Translations under genes and position numbers: made by a program
Shown here: one piece after another, positions 21,533-32,478 of the stretch
Numbering within the stretch: the first letter of the stretch is position 1
How the letters are laid out: every line of letters starts with the position of its first letter
From: Chryseobacterium gleum
GTDB lineage: Bacteria; Bacteroidota; Bacteroidia; Flavobacteriales_D; Crocinitomicaceae
Length of the DNA stretch: 64,000 nt
Assembly (NCBI GenBank): GCA_945897805.1
Contig: CAMDFX010000005.1
Span: 7,501-71,500 of the forward strand
Direction of reading: 5' to 3'
The notes under the pieces: model-generated
Database searches by the model: none
Told to the model about the DNA's origin: nothing
The model's input: only the letters and a program-made list of their open reading frames with translations

Positions 21533-22087
21533 TTATTTTTTACCTGCAGCTTTACCAGCTTTTCTTCTAATTTCTTCACCTACGAATCGAACACCTTTAC
21601 CTTTATATGGTTCTGGTTTACGAAGAGAACGAATTTTGGCAGCAACTTGACCAATCAACTGTTTGTCGAATGATTCTAAAGTCACAACTGGAGCTTTACC
21701 CTTCAGGGTTTCTGCAGATACCTTAATTTCTGAAGGAAGTTCGATAGCTATAATATGTGAATACCCTAATGACAACTCCAACAATTGACCTGTTGCTGTT
21801 GCACGGTAACCTACACCTACTACTTCTAATGCCTTCTTGTACCCTTCTGATACACCAATGACCATATTATTGATCAATGAACGGTATAAACCGTGTTTAG
21901 CTCTATGAGCTGGTGCGTCTGATTCGCGGCTAAAAGTGATTACATTGTCCTCGATAGTCACAGTAACACAAGAATCAATTTCTTGTGTCAAAGTTCCTTT
22001 AGGACCCTTAACGGAAACAATTGTTCCGTTTAATGTTACTTCTACTCCACTCGGGATCGTAACTGGGGATTTACCTATCCTTGACAT
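21533..22087 (-). CDS. rplF: 50S ribosomal protein L6
   Basis: 184 residues with the two related L6 folds. MSRIGKSPVTIPSGVEVTLN, GPKGTLTQEI, then the C-terminal signature PEPYKGKGVRFVGEEIRRKA and a short Lys-rich end. Contacts the sarcin-ricin loop. Confidence 0.98.
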   Translation of the reverse strand: MSRIGKSPVTIPSGVEVTLNGTIVSVKGPKGTLTQEIDSCVTVTIEDNVITFSRESDAPAHRAKHGLYRSLINNMVIGVSEGYKKALEVVGVGYRATATGQLLELSLGYSHIIAIELPSEIKVSAETLKGKAPVVTLESFDKQLIGQVAAKIRSLRKPEPYKGKGVRFVGEEIRRKAGKAAGKK

Positions 22088-22108
22088 TTTAAATTATTAA
22101 TTATGATA

Positions 22109-22507
22109 TTAATATACGTAGCAAAGAACCTCTCCACCCACGTTTTCTTTTCTAGCTTCTTTGTCAGTAATAACACCTCTAGAAGTAGAAACGATTGCAA
22201 TTCCAAGACCATTCAACACACGTGGCATTTCAGAAGCACCGCTATATTTTCTCAAACCTGGACGTGAAGCACGATCCAATTTTGTGATAGCCGGAACTTT
22301 AGTCGACTGATTGTACTTCAGTGCAATTTTTATCACACCTTGTTTGTCATCTTCCTCGAATTTAAAATTCGTGATGTAACCTTGATCGAAAAGGATCTGT
22401 GTCATGGCTCTTTTTACGTTAGAACCAGGAATTTCAACCATTTTCAAACGAGCACTACTCGCGTTTCTGATTCGAGTCAGAAAATCTGCTATAGGATCTG
22501 TATTCAT
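22109..22507 (-). CDS. rpsH: 30S ribosomal protein S8
   Basis: 132 residues. Begins [20 protein letters not shown] and ends with [31 protein letters not shown]. In other bacteria S8 is the translational repressor of the spc operon; no repressor-site copy was identified here. Confidence 0.98.
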   Translation of the reverse strand: MNTDPIADFLTRIRNASSARLKMVEIPGSNVKRAMTQILFDQGYITNFKFEEDDKQGVIKIALKYNQSTKVPAITKLDRASRPGLRKYSGASEMPRVLNGLGIAIVSTSRGVITDKEARKENVGGEVLCYVY

Positions 22508-22525
22508 CTGTTTTCCTAAAAAATA

Positions 22526-22840
22526 TTACCAACTTGATTTCTTGATGCCTGGGATTTTCCCTGCTAATGCCATCTCACGGAAAGTCACCCTTGAAATTCC
22601 AAACTGACGCATGTAACCTCTTGGACGACCAGTTAAGCCGCAACGATTATGCAAACGAACTCTAGATCCATTTGCTGGCAATTTTTGCAATGCCATCATA
22701 GCATCCCATTTAGCATTTTGTACTGTTTCATCAGTACTTGTAGATTTCAAAATAGCTGTTAATTCTGCTCTTTTCTTAGCATCTTTAGCGACCATTCTTT
22801 CTCTTTTGCGCTCACGCGCTTTCATTGATTCCTTAGCCAT
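22526..22840 (-). CDS. rpsN: 30S ribosomal protein S14 (zinc-free, long form)
   Basis: 104 residues. [20 protein letters not shown] at the N terminus, then [20 protein letters not shown] and [20 protein letters not shown]. The CxxC pairs of the zinc-binding form are absent. An insert around residues 30-50 ([20 protein letters not shown]) makes it longer than the 89-residue S14 I remember from many flavobacteria and close to the proteobacterial 101-residue form. Confidence 0.97.
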   Translation of the reverse strand: MAKESMKARERKRERMVAKDAKKRAELTAILKSTSTDETVQNAKWDAMMALQKLPANGSRVRLHNRCGLTGRPRGYMRQFGISRVTFREMALAGKIPGIKKSSW

Positions 22841-22846
22841 CTCTTC

Positions 22847-23398
22847 TTATTTTTTTGTAAATGGAAAACCAAATGCGTCTAGTAAAGCTTTACCTTCCTC
22901 ATCGCTATCAGCAGATGTAACGAAAGTAATATCCATTCCCATGATACGACTCACTTTGTCAATATCAATTTCTGGGAAAATGATGTGCTCTTTAACTCCA
23001 AGGTTAAAATTTCCTCTTCCATCAAATCCTTTTGGACTGATACCTCTAAAGTCACGAGTACGTGGCAAAGCAACAGCTATCAAACGATCTAAGAAATCGT
23101 ACATTTTATCTCCGCGCAATGTTACTTTCGTACCAATTGGCATCCCTTTACGTAATTTAAAGTTAGAGATATCCTTTTTGGAATTTGTAGCAATAGCTCT
23201 TTGTCCGACAATTCTAGACAAATCAGCGACCGCATTATCTACTAACTTTTTATCTGCAACCGCATCGCCAATCCCTTGGCTCAACACGATTTTTTGTAAC
23301 TTAGGTACACGCATTACCGTCTTGTACCCAAATTTTTCAGTAAGTGCAGGAATTACTTCCTGTGCATACTTTTCCTTAAGTCTTGGCGTATAACTCAT
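22847..23398 (-). CDS. rplE: 50S ribosomal protein L5
   Basis: 5S rRNA-binding protein, 183 residues. [60 protein letters not shown] and [20 protein letters not shown] are family motifs. Its stop is directly at the next gene and its start overlaps the rplX stop by one base. Confidence 0.98.
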   Translation of the reverse strand: MSYTPRLKEKYAQEVIPALTEKFGYKTVMRVPKLQKIVLSQGIGDAVADKKLVDNAVADLSRIVGQRAIATNSKKDISNFKLRKGMPIGTKVTLRGDKMYDFLDRLIAVALPRTRDFRGISPKGFDGRGNFNLGVKEHIIFPEIDIDKVSRIMGMDITFVTSADSDEEGKALLDAFGFPFTKK

Positions 23399-23715
23399 TA
23401 CTTAATTTCCTGTCCGGACTTTTTAGAATAACGTACTAATTTACCTGCATCGTTCATTTTTCGACCCACTCTTGAAGCAGTGCCATTATGAACTACCATG
23501 AGATTGGAAATGTGGATCCCACTTTCCTTTTCAACAATTCCACCTTGCGGATCTGAAGCGGAAGGCTTGGTATGACGTTTCATCATGTTTAAACCTTCAA
23601 CCGTTGCACGGTCCTTCTTTTTGTCGATTACAAGAATTTTTCCCTCTTGTCCACGAGACTCTCCGCTAAGTACCTTAACTGAGTCTCCAACTTTAATGTG
23701 TAATTTCTTTTGCAT
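23398..23715 (-). CDS. rplX: 50S ribosomal protein L24
   Basis: 105 residues from ATG 23715 ([20 protein letters not shown]). KOW motif [18 protein letters not shown] is at residues 10-27. The open frame extends upstream to 23757 but that part overlaps rplN and carries a non-homologous sequence, so the internal ATG is the real start. Assembly initiator of the 50S subunit. Confidence 0.97.
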   Translation of the reverse strand: MQKKLHIKVGDSVKVLSGESRGQEGKILVIDKKKDRATVEGLNMMKRHTKPSASDPQGGIVEKESGIHISNLMVVHNGTASRVGRKMNDAGKLVRYSKKSGQEIK

Positions 23716-23728
23716 GACTTTACAATTT

Positions 23729-24097
23729 TTAAAGTACTTCAGGAGCAAGAGAAACAATTTTCATGTAATTGTTCTCACGAAGCTCACGAGCTACTGGTCC
23801 GAAAATACGGGTTCCTCTCATCTCACCTGCTTGGTTTAATATAACCACAGCATTGTCATCAAATCGGATGTATGAACCGTCAGCTCTACGTACCTCTTTT
23901 TTTGTTCTTACTACCACAGCCTTGGCTACCTGACCTTTCTTAACGGCACCAGAGGGCATTGCGCTCTTTACAGCAACTACGATTTTATCTCCTACGGATG
24001 CATAACGACGTTTTGTACCTCCTAAAACACGGATGCACAATACCTCTTTTGCCCCAGAGTTATCTGCTACTGAAAGTCTTGATTCCTGTTGTATCAT
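23729..24097 (-). CDS. rplN: 50S ribosomal protein L14
   Basis: 122 residues, the standard length. [39 protein letters not shown], and the C-terminal [20 protein letters not shown] are diagnostic. Sits at the subunit interface (bridges B5 and B8). Confidence 0.98.
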   Translation of the reverse strand: MIQQESRLSVADNSGAKEVLCIRVLGGTKRRYASVGDKIVVAVKSAMPSGAVKKGQVAKAVVVRTKKEVRRADGSYIRFDDNAVVILNQAGEMRGTRIFGPVARELRENNYMKIVSLAPEVL

Positions 24098-24107
24098 TAC
24101 TTAATGA

Positions 24108-24365
24108 TTATTTAGCTCTTTCAACAATTTCTACTAATCTCCAATTCTTGCTTTTAGACAAGGGTCTCGTCTCCATGATGCGCACTGTATCGCCTTGGTT
24201 ACAGTCATTATTCTCATCGTGGGCTACAAATTTAGTAGTTTTTTTTACGAACTTACCATATTTGGGATGTTTTACTTTTCTTTCTACAGAAACAACGATA
24301 GATTTTTCCATCTTATCGCTAGTAACAACACCTACTCTTTCTTTTCTTAAATTACGCTTTTCCAT
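24108..24365 (-). CDS. rpsQ: 30S ribosomal protein S17
   Basis: 85-residue OB-fold protein. [40 protein letters not shown] and [20 protein letters not shown] are the S17 signatures. Binds the 5' domain of 16S rRNA. Confidence 0.98.
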   Translation of the reverse strand: MEKRNLRKERVGVVTSDKMEKSIVVSVERKVKHPKYGKFVKKTTKFVAHDENNDCNQGDTVRIMETRPLSKSKNWRLVEIVERAK

Positions 24366-24391
24366 ACGAAGCTAATTGCATTTAATGCTGG

Positions 24392-24586
24392 CTATGCCTG
24401 CGTTTCACGTTTTCCTAACTCCGTTTTCATACGTGCAATAGTCTTTCTAATTACACGAATTTGCATTGGATTTTCCATTGGAGTAACACTGTGAGAAATT
24501 TTCATTTTCAACAATTGCTCCTCTGTAGTTCCGATGCGACTCTTTAAGTCTACTAACGAAAGTTTTGTGATTTCTTCTTGTTTCAT
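24392..24586 (-). CDS. rpmC: 50S ribosomal protein L29
   Basis: 64-residue two-helix protein at the exit tunnel. KQEEITKLSLVDLKSRIGTT and QIRVIRKTIARMKTELGKRE match the family. Placed between rplP and rpsQ as usual. Confidence 0.96.
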   Translation of the reverse strand: MKQEEITKLSLVDLKSRIGTTEEQLLKMKISHSVTPMENPMQIRVIRKTIARMKTELGKRETQA

Positions 24587-24594
24587 CTTACTAA

Positions 24595-25023
24595 CTATTT
24601 ACCTGGTATCACATAATCATTGCGAACAATGAATTTACATTTTACAGGAAGTTTTTGTGCTGCTAAACGAAGTGCTTCCTTTGCGATTTCGTAAGGAACT
24701 CCATCTGCTTCAAACATAATACGACCTGGTTTAACTACTGCTACCCAGTGACTTGGAGCACCCTTACCTTTACCCATCCTTACCTCTGCAGGTTTAGATG
24801 TTACTGGCTTATCAGGGAAGATTCTAATCCAAACCTGACCTTCACGTTTCATGTAACGCGTAACTGCGATACGTGAAGCTTCGATCTGGCGTGAAGTAAT
24901 CCATGCTGGCTCCAGGGTTTTAAGTCCAAAAGATCCAAAAGCAATGGTGCTACCTCTTTCAGCTTCACCTCTGTTTCTTCCTTTTTGTACCCTTCTGAAT
25001 TTGGTTCTTTTTGGCTGTAACAT
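24595..25023 (-). CDS. rplP: 50S ribosomal protein L16
   Basis: 142 residues. [20 protein letters not shown], then [40 protein letters not shown] and [20 protein letters not shown]. Lines the A-site tRNA path of the large subunit. Confidence 0.98.
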   Translation of the reverse strand: MLQPKRTKFRRVQKGRNRGEAERGSTIAFGSFGLKTLEPAWITSRQIEASRIAVTRYMKREGQVWIRIFPDKPVTSKPAEVRMGKGKGAPSHWVAVVKPGRIMFEADGVPYEIAKEALRLAAQKLPVKCKFIVRNDYVIPGK

Positions 25024-25047
25024 TTTCCGAAAATTTTACTGTATCAA

Positions 25048-25788
25048 TTATTTTTTCTTTCTTTTACCACCATTTCCGGCTGGTTTACGATTACCTTGAG
25101 ATGGTGCGCCACTGCCTTTAGCAGAACCTGCAGCCATTCCAATGTTTGGAGATAAATCTCTCTTACCGAAAACTTCACCTTTACAAATCCATACCTTGAT
25201 ACCGATACGGCCGTATGTAGTATGTGCTTCGCTTACCGCGTAATCAATATCCGCTCTGAACGTATGTAACGGAGTACGTCCATCTTTGTACATCTCGGTA
25301 CGAGCCATTTCAGCACCATTGAGACGTCCGGAAATTTTTACTTTGATACCTTCTGCACCCATTCTCATCGTAGAACCAATTGACATCTTGATTGCACGAC
25401 GGAAAGAAATTCGGGCTTCAATTTGACGAGCGATTCCATCAGCAACTAAACGAGCATCCAATTCTGGACGTTTCACCTCGAAAATGTTGATCTGAATCTC
25501 TTTTTTCGTCAATTTTTTTAATTCTTCTTTCAGTTTGTCAACTTCTTGACCACCTTTACCAATAATTACCCCCGGGCGAGCCGTGTTGATAGTTACAGTA
25601 ACAAGTTTAAGCGTACGCTCGATAATAATCTTCGCGATACTAGCTCTGGATAAACGGGCAGAAAGATATTTACGGATTTTATCGTCTTCAACGATTTTAT
25701 CTTTGTAATCATTTCCACCGTACCAGTTAGACTCCCATCCGTGGATGAAACCAAGTCTATTTCCTATTGGATTCGTTTTTTGTCCCAT
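25048..25788 (-). CDS. rpsC: 30S ribosomal protein S3
   Basis: 246 residues. The N-terminal KH domain contains the GxxG of [17 protein letters not shown] and the C-terminal domain contains [36 protein letters not shown]-like sequence and GVWICKGE-type strands ([17 protein letters not shown]). Ends in a Gly/Lys-rich tail ([15 protein letters not shown]). Forms the mRNA entry site. Confidence 0.98.
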   Translation of the reverse strand: MGQKTNPIGNRLGFIHGWESNWYGGNDYKDKIVEDDKIRKYLSARLSRASIAKIIIERTLKLVTVTINTARPGVIIGKGGQEVDKLKEELKKLTKKEIQINIFEVKRPELDARLVADGIARQIEARISFRRAIKMSIGSTMRMGAEGIKVKISGRLNGAEMARTEMYKDGRTPLHTFRADIDYAVSEAHTTYGRIGIKVWICKGEVFGKRDLSPNIGMAAGSAKGSGAPSQGNRKPAGNGGKRKKK

Positions 25789-25799
25789 GTTATCCTTAC

Positions 25800-26195
25800 T
25801 TATTTAGCACCATCAACTATGATGGTAACGTGGTTCGATCTTTTTCTTACTCTATGCGCTCTTCCTTGGGGTGCAGTTTGAATACGTTTCATCATTGCTG
25901 CGCTATCAACTTGAATTGATCTAACAACTAATTTTTCGTCTTCAATACTTTTACCTTCATTCTTAAGTTCCCAATTAGCAATTGCTGAACGCAATAGCTT
26001 CTCTAAACTTTTAGAGGCAAATTTCGAATTATGTTGCAAAATATTTAGAGCTTTATTAACATCAACTCCCCTTACAAGATCTGCAACTAATCTCATCTTT
26101 CTTGGAGCAATCGGAGAAGCTTTCAAACTTGCAATAGCAGTTGTGCTTTTCTCTTCTTTTAACTTTTCAGCTCTTTCTCTTTTTCTAGCGCCCAT
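25800..26195 (-). CDS. rplV: 50S ribosomal protein L22
   Basis: 131 residues. [20 protein letters not shown] opens the globular domain; the hairpin and C terminus show [20 protein letters not shown]. The charged N-terminal 20 residues ([14 protein letters not shown]) precede the usual start of the fold. The extended loop lines the nascent peptide tunnel. Confidence 0.97.
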   Translation of the reverse strand: MGARKRERAEKLKEEKSTTAIASLKASPIAPRKMRLVADLVRGVDVNKALNILQHNSKFASKSLEKLLRSAIANWELKNEGKSIEDEKLVVRSIQVDSAAMMKRIQTAPQGRAHRVRKRSNHVTIIVDGAK

Positions 26196-26216
26196 GTCAC
26201 TAATAAATTTAAAAAA

Positions 26217-26495
26217 CTATCTTTTCTTATTTTTCTTATCCGCTCCATGACCACGGAAGTTACGCGTTGGTGAAAATTCACCTAACTTGTGACCAACCAT
26301 GTTTTCAGTAGCGAAAACTGGAATAAACTTATTCCCGTTATGCACAGCAACTGTTAACCCAACCATTTCTGGGGTAATAGTAGAAGCTCTTGACCAAGTT
26401 TTGATCACAGCTTTGCTGTTTGAAGCGTGAGCTTCGTCCACTCGTTTACTTAGCTTGTAATGTACGAACGGCGGTTTTTTCAACGATCTACTCAT
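26217..26495 (-). CDS. rpsS: 30S ribosomal protein S19
   Basis: 92 residues. [20 protein letters not shown] and [47 protein letters not shown] are diagnostic. Head protein that pairs with S13. Confidence 0.98.
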   Translation of the reverse strand: MSRSLKKPPFVHYKLSKRVDEAHASNSKAVIKTWSRASTITPEMVGLTVAVHNGNKFIPVFATENMVGHKLGEFSPTRNFRGHGADKKNKKR

Positions 26496-26498
26496 GAC

Positions 26499-27323
26499 TT
26501 ATTTTTTTCTTTTGTCGATGATAAACTTATCTGAATACTTAGTTTTAGCACGAGTTTTGTATCCTTTCGCAGGAACTCCATTACGTGATCTTGGGTGACC
26601 TCCAGAATTCTTTCCTTCACCACCACCCATCGGGTGATCAACAGGATTCATTACTACTCCACGTACACGTGGACGACGGCCTAACCATCTTGAACGACCT
26701 GCTTTTCCAGATACTACTAAACTATGTTCAGAATTTGAAACGGAACCAATCGTTGCCATACAAGTTGTCAAAATCATTCTAGTTTCACCAGAAGGCATTT
26801 TAATAATTGCATAACGACCATCACGCGCATTCAACTGTGCATAAGTTCCAGCTCCACGAGCAATTGCTCCTCCTTTCCCTGGTTTCAATTCAATGTTATG
26901 AATTACTGTTCCCAACGGAACATCACTCAAAAACATGGCATGACCAACATTAGGTGTAGCTGTTTTTCCAGACAATACAGCGTCTCCAACTTTTAAACCT
27001 TCAGGAGCAATGATGTACCTTTTCTCACCGTCAGCATACCACAATAAAGCGATACGTGCAGTACGATTAGGATCATACTCAATCGTCTTAACAGTTGCAG
27101 GAATATCCTGCTTGTCTCTTTTAAAATCAATGATACGGTATTTTTGTTTGTGACCACCTCCAATGTATCTCATGGTCATTCTACCGTCATTGTTTCGACC
27201 ACCAGACTTATTGATACCTTCAACCAAACTCTTTTCAGGGATGTTTGTAGTTACCTCTTTGTAAGTACTGTTAATCTTGTGTCTTTGCCCTGGAGTTGTA
27301 GGCTTGAATTTTTTAAGACCCAT
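26499..27323 (-). CDS. rplB: 50S ribosomal protein L2
   Basis: 274 residues. [40 protein letters not shown], the SH3-like domain, and the C-terminal peptidyl-transferase loop [20 protein letters not shown] with the essential His in DHPMGGG. Starts 9 bases after rplW. Confidence 0.98.
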   Translation of the reverse strand: MGLKKFKPTTPGQRHKINSTYKEVTTNIPEKSLVEGINKSGGRNNDGRMTMRYIGGGHKQKYRIIDFKRDKQDIPATVKTIEYDPNRTARIALLWYADGEKRYIIAPEGLKVGDAVLSGKTATPNVGHAMFLSDVPLGTVIHNIELKPGKGGAIARGAGTYAQLNARDGRYAIIKMPSGETRMILTTCMATIGSVSNSEHSLVVSGKAGRSRWLGRRPRVRGVVMNPVDHPMGGGEGKNSGGHPRSRNGVPAKGYKTRAKTKYSDKFIIDKRKK

Positions 27324-27332
27324 TCTTTTTTC

Positions 27333-27629
27333 TTAAATGTTATTAAACAAATCAATCGTCTCTCCATCTGCAACTGTTACAACCGCTTTTTTCCAAGGGT
27401 TATTTGGTTGCACAACGATACCTCTATTTGTTTGTTTCATAGAGGATTTACCACCGCCATATGTCATTGTACGAACTTTAACTATGTTAACACCATACAT
27501 CTTCTCGACAGCTTTTTTAATTTCAATCTTGTTTGCGCTCTTTGCAACTTCAAAAGTGAAACAGTTACGAGACTCGCTCGCTGCTGTTGCTTTCTCCGTA
27601 ATTAGAGGCTTTCTGATAATTATATTCAT
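27333..27629 (-). CDS. rplW: 50S ribosomal protein L23
   Basis: 98 residues from the ATG at 27629 (MNIIIRKPLITEKATAASES); a GTG one codon upstream is possible but not needed. VAKSANKIEIKKAVEKMYGV and the extended loop TMTYGGGKSSMKQTNRGIVV are L23 hallmarks. Docking site for trigger factor and SRP at the tunnel exit. Confidence 0.97.
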   Translation of the reverse strand: MNIIIRKPLITEKATAASESRNCFTFEVAKSANKIEIKKAVEKMYGVNIVKVRTMTYGGGKSSMKQTNRGIVVQPNNPWKKAVVTVADGETIDLFNNI

Positions 27630-27636
27630 CACTAAA

Positions 27637-28263
27637 TCAGTTTAGAATCTTTTCAATTACTTCTATTGAACTCTTAGCCAACACCACTTTTTTCGCATTT
27701 AATACATCAAATGTATTTACTGAATCAGCAGTAACAACTTTCACACGCTTCAGGTTACGAGAAGACAAATATACATTGTCATTTTCAGAACCTAAAATCA
27801 AAAGAATTTTATCATTTTGCAATTCTAAATTGCTCAACATATTTTTAAATTCTTGTGTTTTGATACTTGCAAAATTTGGATCTTCCAATACCAAGATTGC
27901 TTCTGATTGTGCTTTGTACGCAAAAGCTGACTTACGTGCAAGACGTTTCAATTTTACGTTCAATTTAAAGTGATAATCACGTGGACGTGGTCCGAAAATT
28001 CGACCTCCACCTACGATTGTACCAGATTTGATACTACCAGCACGTGCGCCACCTGTTCCTTTTTGTTTTTTAATTTTTCGAGTCGAACCAGCAATTTCTG
28101 CTCTTTCCTTCGCTTTGTGCGTTCCTTGGCGACGATTAGCTAAATGCTGTTTAACATCTAAATAAATTGCATGATCATTTGGAGCTATTCCAAAGATTGC
28201 ATCCGAAAGAGTTACTTTTTTAGAAGTAGCTTTTCCTGTTTGGTCAAATACTTTAACTTCCAT
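27637..28263 (-). CDS. rplD: 50S ribosomal protein L4
   Basis: 208 residues from ATG 28263 (MEVKVFDQTGKATSKKVTLS). The alternative TTG at 28275 would overlap the rplC stop and add only four residues. KQHLANRRQGTHKAKERAEI and KKQKGTGGARAGSIKSGTIV mark the long loop reaching the tunnel. In proteobacteria L4 represses the S10 operon; no leader attenuator was recognised here. Confidence 0.97.
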   Translation of the reverse strand: MEVKVFDQTGKATSKKVTLSDAIFGIAPNDHAIYLDVKQHLANRRQGTHKAKERAEIAGSTRKIKKQKGTGGARAGSIKSGTIVGGGRIFGPRPRDYHFKLNVKLKRLARKSAFAYKAQSEAILVLEDPNFASIKTQEFKNMLSNLELQNDKILLILGSENDNVYLSSRNLKRVKVVTADSVNTFDVLNAKKVVLAKSSIEVIEKILN

Positions 28264-28264
28264 T

Positions 28265-28879
28265 TTATCTCTCAATTAATACGGTTGAACCTTTAGCTCC
28301 AGGAATAGAACCTTTCACTACAATTAAATTTTTGTCAGCTAAAACTTTCAAAACTTCTAAGTTTTCAATCAAAACTCGCTTGTTTCCCATTTGTCCTGCC
28401 ATTCGCATTCCTTTGAATACTCTTGCAGGATAAGAAGCTGCTCCAATTGACCCTGGTGCGCGCAAACGATTGTGTTGACCGTGTGTAGCTTGACCTACTC
28501 CACCAAAACCGTGTCTTTTCACAACACCTTGAAAACCTTTTCCCTTTGAAGTACCAGCTACTCCAACGAATTCACCTTCTGAGAAGATGTCAACGCTTAC
28601 TACATCTCCAAGACTTAGTCCATCAAAACCTTTGAACTCAACCACCGTTTGTTTTGGTGTTGTGTTCGCTTTTTTGAAATGACCTTTCAATGCATTTGGT
28701 GTGCGACTATCTTTTCGCTCACCAAATCCTAATTGAACTGCCTCGTACCCGTCTCTGTCTTGTGTCTTTAACTGTGTTACGACACAAGGACCAGCTTCTA
28801 TCACTGTGCATGGTGTTGCCTTACCCTCGGCACTGTAGATGCTAGTCATTCCGACTTTCCTACCAATTAATCCAGGCAT
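28265..28879 (-). CDS. rplC: 50S ribosomal protein L3
   Basis: 204 residues. [40 protein letters not shown], and the GATHGQ/N-like region [20 protein letters not shown] followed by [20 protein letters not shown]. Helps organise the peptidyl-transferase centre. Confidence 0.98.
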   Translation of the reverse strand: MPGLIGRKVGMTSIYSAEGKATPCTVIEAGPCVVTQLKTQDRDGYEAVQLGFGERKDSRTPNALKGHFKKANTTPKQTVVEFKGFDGLSLGDVVSVDIFSEGEFVGVAGTSKGKGFQGVVKRHGFGGVGQATHGQHNRLRAPGSIGAASYPARVFKGMRMAGQMGNKRVLIENLEVLKVLADKNLIVVKGSIPGAKGSTVLIER

Positions 28880-28887
28880 ACTTTGTT

Positions 28888-28915
28888 AATTATAAATTAT
28901 GAATTATAAATATAA
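28888..28915. repeat. imperfect AT heptamer repeat in the rpsJ-rplC spacer
   Basis: Four 7-base units in a row on the plus strand: AATTATA, AATTATG, AATTATA, AATATAA. They fill most of the 44-base gap between rplC and rpsJ. Confidence 0.6.
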
Positions 28916-28923
28916 AGTTCTTA

Positions 28924-29229
28924 TCAAACTTTAATTTCTACGTCTACTCCACTTGGAAGCTCCAAGCGCATCAATGCGTCTACTGTTTTTGAAGATGAAC
29001 TGTAAATATCTAACAATCTCTTGTAAGAACACAATTCAAACTGCTCACGCGCTTTTTTATTAACGTGTGGAGATTTCAATACAGTATAGATTCTTTTATG
29101 TGTTGGCAATGGAATTGGACCGCTTACTACAGCACCAGTAGCCTTTACCGTTTTAACAATCTTTTCAGCTGATTTGTCAACTAAGTTATGATCGTATGAT
29201 TTTAATTTAATTCTAATTTTCTGGCTCAT
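28924..29229 (-). CDS. rpsJ: 30S ribosomal protein S10
   Basis: 101 residues. [20 protein letters not shown] and [40 protein letters not shown] are the S10 signatures. It follows fusA directly (11 bases) with no tuf gene between. Also the NusE transcription antitermination factor. Confidence 0.98.
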   Translation of the reverse strand: MSQKIRIKLKSYDHNLVDKSAEKIVKTVKATGAVVSGPIPLPTHKRIYTVLKSPHVNKKAREQFELCSYKRLLDIYSSSSKTVDALMRLELPSGVDVEIKV

Positions 29230-29240
29230 TTCTAAACTTA

Positions 29241-31346
29241 TTAAGCGTTTACCTTACCGTTCACTTTTGCTACAACATCTTTTGTAACATTAGCTGGAGT
29301 TTCTGCAAAATGTGAGAACTCCATTGTTGAACTTGCACGTCCTGAAGACAATGTACGTAACTGAGTTACATAACCGAACATTTCAGATAAAGGAACGTCA
29401 GCTCTTACAACTTTTGATCCTGCTCTATCATCCATACCCTTCATCATACCACGACGACGGTTCAAGTCACCTACGATATCACCCATATTTTCTTCTGGAG
29501 TTAAAACCTCCAATTTCATGATAGGCTCCAACAAAATTGGTTGACATTTTTTCAACGCTTCACGGTAAGCCATTTTAGCAGCAACCTCGAAAGACAATGA
29601 ATCTGAATCGACAGCGTGGAAAGATCCATCTAACAATTCAACTTTATACGAATCGACTGGGTATCCAGCTAAAACTCCATTTTTCATTGATTCTTTGAAA
29701 CCTTTCTCAACTGAAGGAATAAACTCTCTAGGAATGTTACCACCTTTGATTAAGTTGATAAATTCCAATCCAGTTTTTTCTTGGTTTTCTTGAGGAGAAA
29801 TTCTCACCAAAATATCCGCGAATTTTCCACGACCACCTGATTGTTTTTTGTATACTTCACGGTGTTCAACGCTTCCAGTAATTGCTTCACGGTATGAAAC
29901 CTGAGGAGCACCTTGATTAACCTCAACTTTGAACTCTCTTTTCAAACGGTCAACAATGATTTCTAGGTGAAGCTCACCCATACCTTCAATGATAGTTTGT
30001 CCAGTTTCGTGATCAGATTTAACTTTGAAAGTAGGATCTTCTTCAGCCAATTTGTTCAAACCGATAGATAATCTATCAGTATCAGCTTGCGTTTTTGGTT
30101 CAATTGCCAATCCAATAACTGGATCTGGGAAATCCATAGATTCTAATACGATTGGATGCCCTTCAGCACATAAAGTATCTCCTGTTCGAATATCTTTAAA
30201 TCCAACTACTGCGCCAATATCTCCAGCTCCTAACTCATCAATTTGAATTTGTTTATTTGCATGCATTTGGAAGATACGAGAAATACGCTCTTTATTATCT
30301 GAACGAGAATTGTAAACATAAGAACCTGCTGGTAATTTACCAGAATAGGCACGAACGAAGCACAAACGTCCAACAAAAGGATCTGTTGCAATTTTGAAAG
30401 CCAAACCAGCAAAAGGCTCATCAAAAGAAGGATTACGAACAATTTCTTCATCAGTCTTTGGATTGATACCTTCAATAGCACCATTATCTAATGGTGATGG
30501 TAAAATAGCCATTACATAATCCAACATTGTTTGAACACCTTTATTTTTGAAAGATGAACCACATAACATTGGCACAATTTTTCCAGAGATAGTAGCAGCA
30601 CGCAATGCAACTAAAATTTCATCTTCAGTAATTGAATTTGGATCTTCAAAGTATTTTTCCATCAAAGACTCATCGAATTCTGCAACTGCTTCCAATAATT
30701 TCTCACGGTATTCGGTTGCTTCTTCAATCATATCAGCAGGAATTTCAACTTCTTTGAAAGTCATTCCTTTGTCATGCTCATTCCAAACAATTCCTCTCCA
30801 GTTTACTAAATCAACCACTCCTTCGAATGAATCTTCAGCACCGATAGGCAATTGTAAAGGAACGGCATAACTTCCTAACATGTCTTTAACTTGCTTAACA
30901 ACGTTTAAGAAGTCAGCACCAGAACGGTCCATTTTATTAACGAAACCAATTCTTGGAACATTGTAGTTATTCGCTAATCTCCAGTTTGTTTCCGATTGAG
31001 GCTCTACACCATCAACTGCGGAAAACAAGAAAACCAAACCATCTAATACTCTTAACGAACGATTCACCTCAACTGTGAAGTCAACGTGTCCTGGAGTATC
31101 AATAATATTCACATGGTATTTGTCATCGCGGTACATCCAGTCAATTGTAACAGCAGCAGAAGTGATCGTGATACCTCTTTCTTGCTCTTGTTCCATCCAA
31201 TCCGTTGTTGCACCACCGTCATGTACTTCACCAATTTTGTGACTCATTCCTGAGTAATACAAAATACGTTCAGTAGTAGTCGTTTTTCCAGCATCAATAT
31301 GTGCTGCAATTCCGATGTTACGGGTATATTTAAGATCTCTAGCCAT
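29241..31346 (-). CDS. fusA: elongation factor G
   Basis: Translocase GTPase, 701 residues. G-domain motifs G1 [14 protein letters not shown]3 DTPGHVDFT and G4 NKMDRSG are intact, followed by domains II-V with [19 protein letters not shown] and the C-terminal [34 protein letters not shown]. It is 5 bases from rpsG in the str operon. Confidence 0.98.
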   Translation of the reverse strand: MARDLKYTRNIGIAAHIDAGKTTTTERILYYSGMSHKIGEVHDGGATTDWMEQEQERGITITSAAVTIDWMYRDDKYHVNIIDTPGHVDFTVEVNRSLRVLDGLVFLFSAVDGVEPQSETNWRLANNYNVPRIGFVNKMDRSGADFLNVVKQVKDMLGSYAVPLQLPIGAEDSFEGVVDLVNWRGIVWNEHDKGMTFKEVEIPADMIEEATEYREKLLEAVAEFDESLMEKYFEDPNSITEDEILVALRAATISGKIVPMLCGSSFKNKGVQTMLDYVMAILPSPLDNGAIEGINPKTDEEIVRNPSFDEPFAGLAFKIATDPFVGRLCFVRAYSGKLPAGSYVYNSRSDNKERISRIFQMHANKQIQIDELGAGDIGAVVGFKDIRTGDTLCAEGHPIVLESMDFPDPVIGLAIEPKTQADTDRLSIGLNKLAEEDPTFKVKSDHETGQTIIEGMGELHLEIIVDRLKREFKVEVNQGAPQVSYREAITGSVEHREVYKKQSGGRGKFADILVRISPQENQEKTGLEFINLIKGGNIPREFIPSVEKGFKESMKNGVLAGYPVDSYKVELLDGSFHAVDSDSLSFEVAAKMAYREALKKCQPILLEPIMKLEVLTPEENMGDIVGDLNRRRGMMKGMDDRAGSKVVRADVPLSEMFGYVTQLRTLSSGRASSTMEFSHFAETPANVTKDVVAKVNGKVNA

Positions 31347-31351
31347 GACAA

Positions 31352-31822
31352 TTAAAATCTAAAGTGTGAGAACGCTTTGTTAGCTTCAGCCATACGAAGT
31401 GTATCTTCTTTCTTTTTGTACGCTGCGCCTTCTTCTTTAGAAGCTGCGATAATTTCAGATGCCAATTTACCAGCCATTGATTTCTCGTTACGTTTACGAG
31501 AATAACCAATCAGCCATTTCATAGCTAATGAATTTTTTCTGTCCTCACGAACAGGTGTTGGGATTTGGAAAGTAGCTCCACCTACACGGCGGCTTCTTAC
31601 CTCTACACTTGGAGTAACATTTTCCAATGCTTTTTTCCAAGCTTCTAATCCTGTTGTTTCTTCTAACTTAGTATCTACAATTGCCAATGCATCATAGAAA
31701 ATTTTGAACGCTAAGTTTTTCTTCCCGTCATACATCAAGTTGTTAACGAATTTCGTTACTTGAATATCATTGAACTTTGGATCCGGGAGGATGGGGTTCT
31801 TTTTGGCTTTTCTTCTTCTCAT
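31352..31822 (-). CDS. rpsG: 30S ribosomal protein S7
   Basis: 156 residues. [20 protein letters not shown], then [20 protein letters not shown] and the C-terminal helix ending [14 protein letters not shown]-like ([14 protein letters not shown]). Primary 16S-binding head protein. Confidence 0.98.
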   Translation of the reverse strand: MRRRKAKKNPILPDPKFNDIQVTKFVNNLMYDGKKNLAFKIFYDALAIVDTKLEETTGLEAWKKALENVTPSVEVRSRRVGGATFQIPTPVREDRKNSLAMKWLIGYSRKRNEKSMAGKLASEIIAASKEEGAAYKKKEDTLRMAEANKAFSHFRF

Positions 31823-31841
31823 TTCTTAGAAAGCTTTAAAA

Positions 31842-32222
31842 TTATTTTTTCGCTTTTGGTCTTTTCGTACCATACTTGGAACGACGCTGAGTTCTTCCTT
31901 CTACTCCAGCTGTATCTTCTGCACCTCGTACAATGTGGTATCTTACCCCAGGAAGATCTTTTACTCTTCCTCCACGTACAAGCACCAAAGAGTGCTCTTG
32001 TAAATTGTGTCCTTCACCACCGATGTAAGCATTTACTTCCTTACCATTAGTGAGACGAACTCTCGCTACTTTTCTCATAGCTGAATTCGGCTTTTTAGGA
32101 GTAGTGGTGTAAACCCTTACACATACCCCTTTGCGTTGCGGACAAGAATCAAGAGCAGCAGATTTGCTTTTCTTAACATTTGCCGTACGACCTTTGCGAA
32201 CTAATTGTTGAATAGTTGGCAT
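31842..32222 (-). CDS. rpsL: 30S ribosomal protein S12
   Basis: Decoding-centre protein, 126 residues from ATG 32222 ([20 protein letters not shown]); the open frame to 32261 runs back over the promoter leader and is not homologous. [20 protein letters not shown] and [15 protein letters not shown] are intact. K43 and K88, the usual streptomycin-resistance positions, are both Lys, i.e. the wild-type (sensitive) state as far as this gene shows. First gene of the ribosomal run. Confidence 0.98.
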   Translation of the reverse strand: MPTIQQLVRKGRTANVKKSKSAALDSCPQRKGVCVRVYTTTPKKPNSAMRKVARVRLTNGKEVNAYIGGEGHNLQEHSLVLVRGGRVKDLPGVRYHIVRGAEDTAGVEGRTQRRSKYGTKRPKAKK

Positions 32223-32278
32223 ACTAATTCTCCGTGTTTTATAAATAAATAAACTGCCCAAACATACTTTGGGGGGTG

Positions 32279-32308
32279 CAAATATAGGAAATTAATTTTA
32301 GAAACCAA
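32279..32308 (-). promoter_or_regulatory. main promoter of the str-S10-spc-alpha run
   Basis: On the minus strand TTGG (32305-32308) and TATATTTG (32279-32286, a TAnnTTTG match) are separated by 18 bases, close to the Bacteroidetes -33/-7 layout. The -7 element lies about 57 bases before the rpsL ATG, leaving a leader that opens with a C6 run. The rest of the 255-base gap to 32478 is AT-rich and shows no gene. Confidence 0.75.
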
Positions 32309-32478
32309 GTGCTTAACTGTAATTTAATGATTTTTTTCACATCAAATTGTTTAAAATACAGAAATTCAAGTATTTTTACTTTTAAAAATAACGAAAAAAT
32401 AGAATGTAAAAACCTTGATAAATATGACATTAAAGCATAACCATATCTTTTTCTTTATTGTGAGTTAGATTAGTCGTA

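Noticed and set aside
22806-23393. 195-codon open frame on the plus strand
   Set aside because: Exact antisense shadow of rplE, with a hydrophobic, low-information product and no support.
23959-24375. 138-codon open frame on the plus strand
   Set aside because: Antisense to rplN and rpsQ; no homology signal and no promoter.
27144-27605. 153-codon open frame on the plus strand
   Set aside because: Antisense to rplB and rplW, Phe/Cys/His-rich shadow translation.
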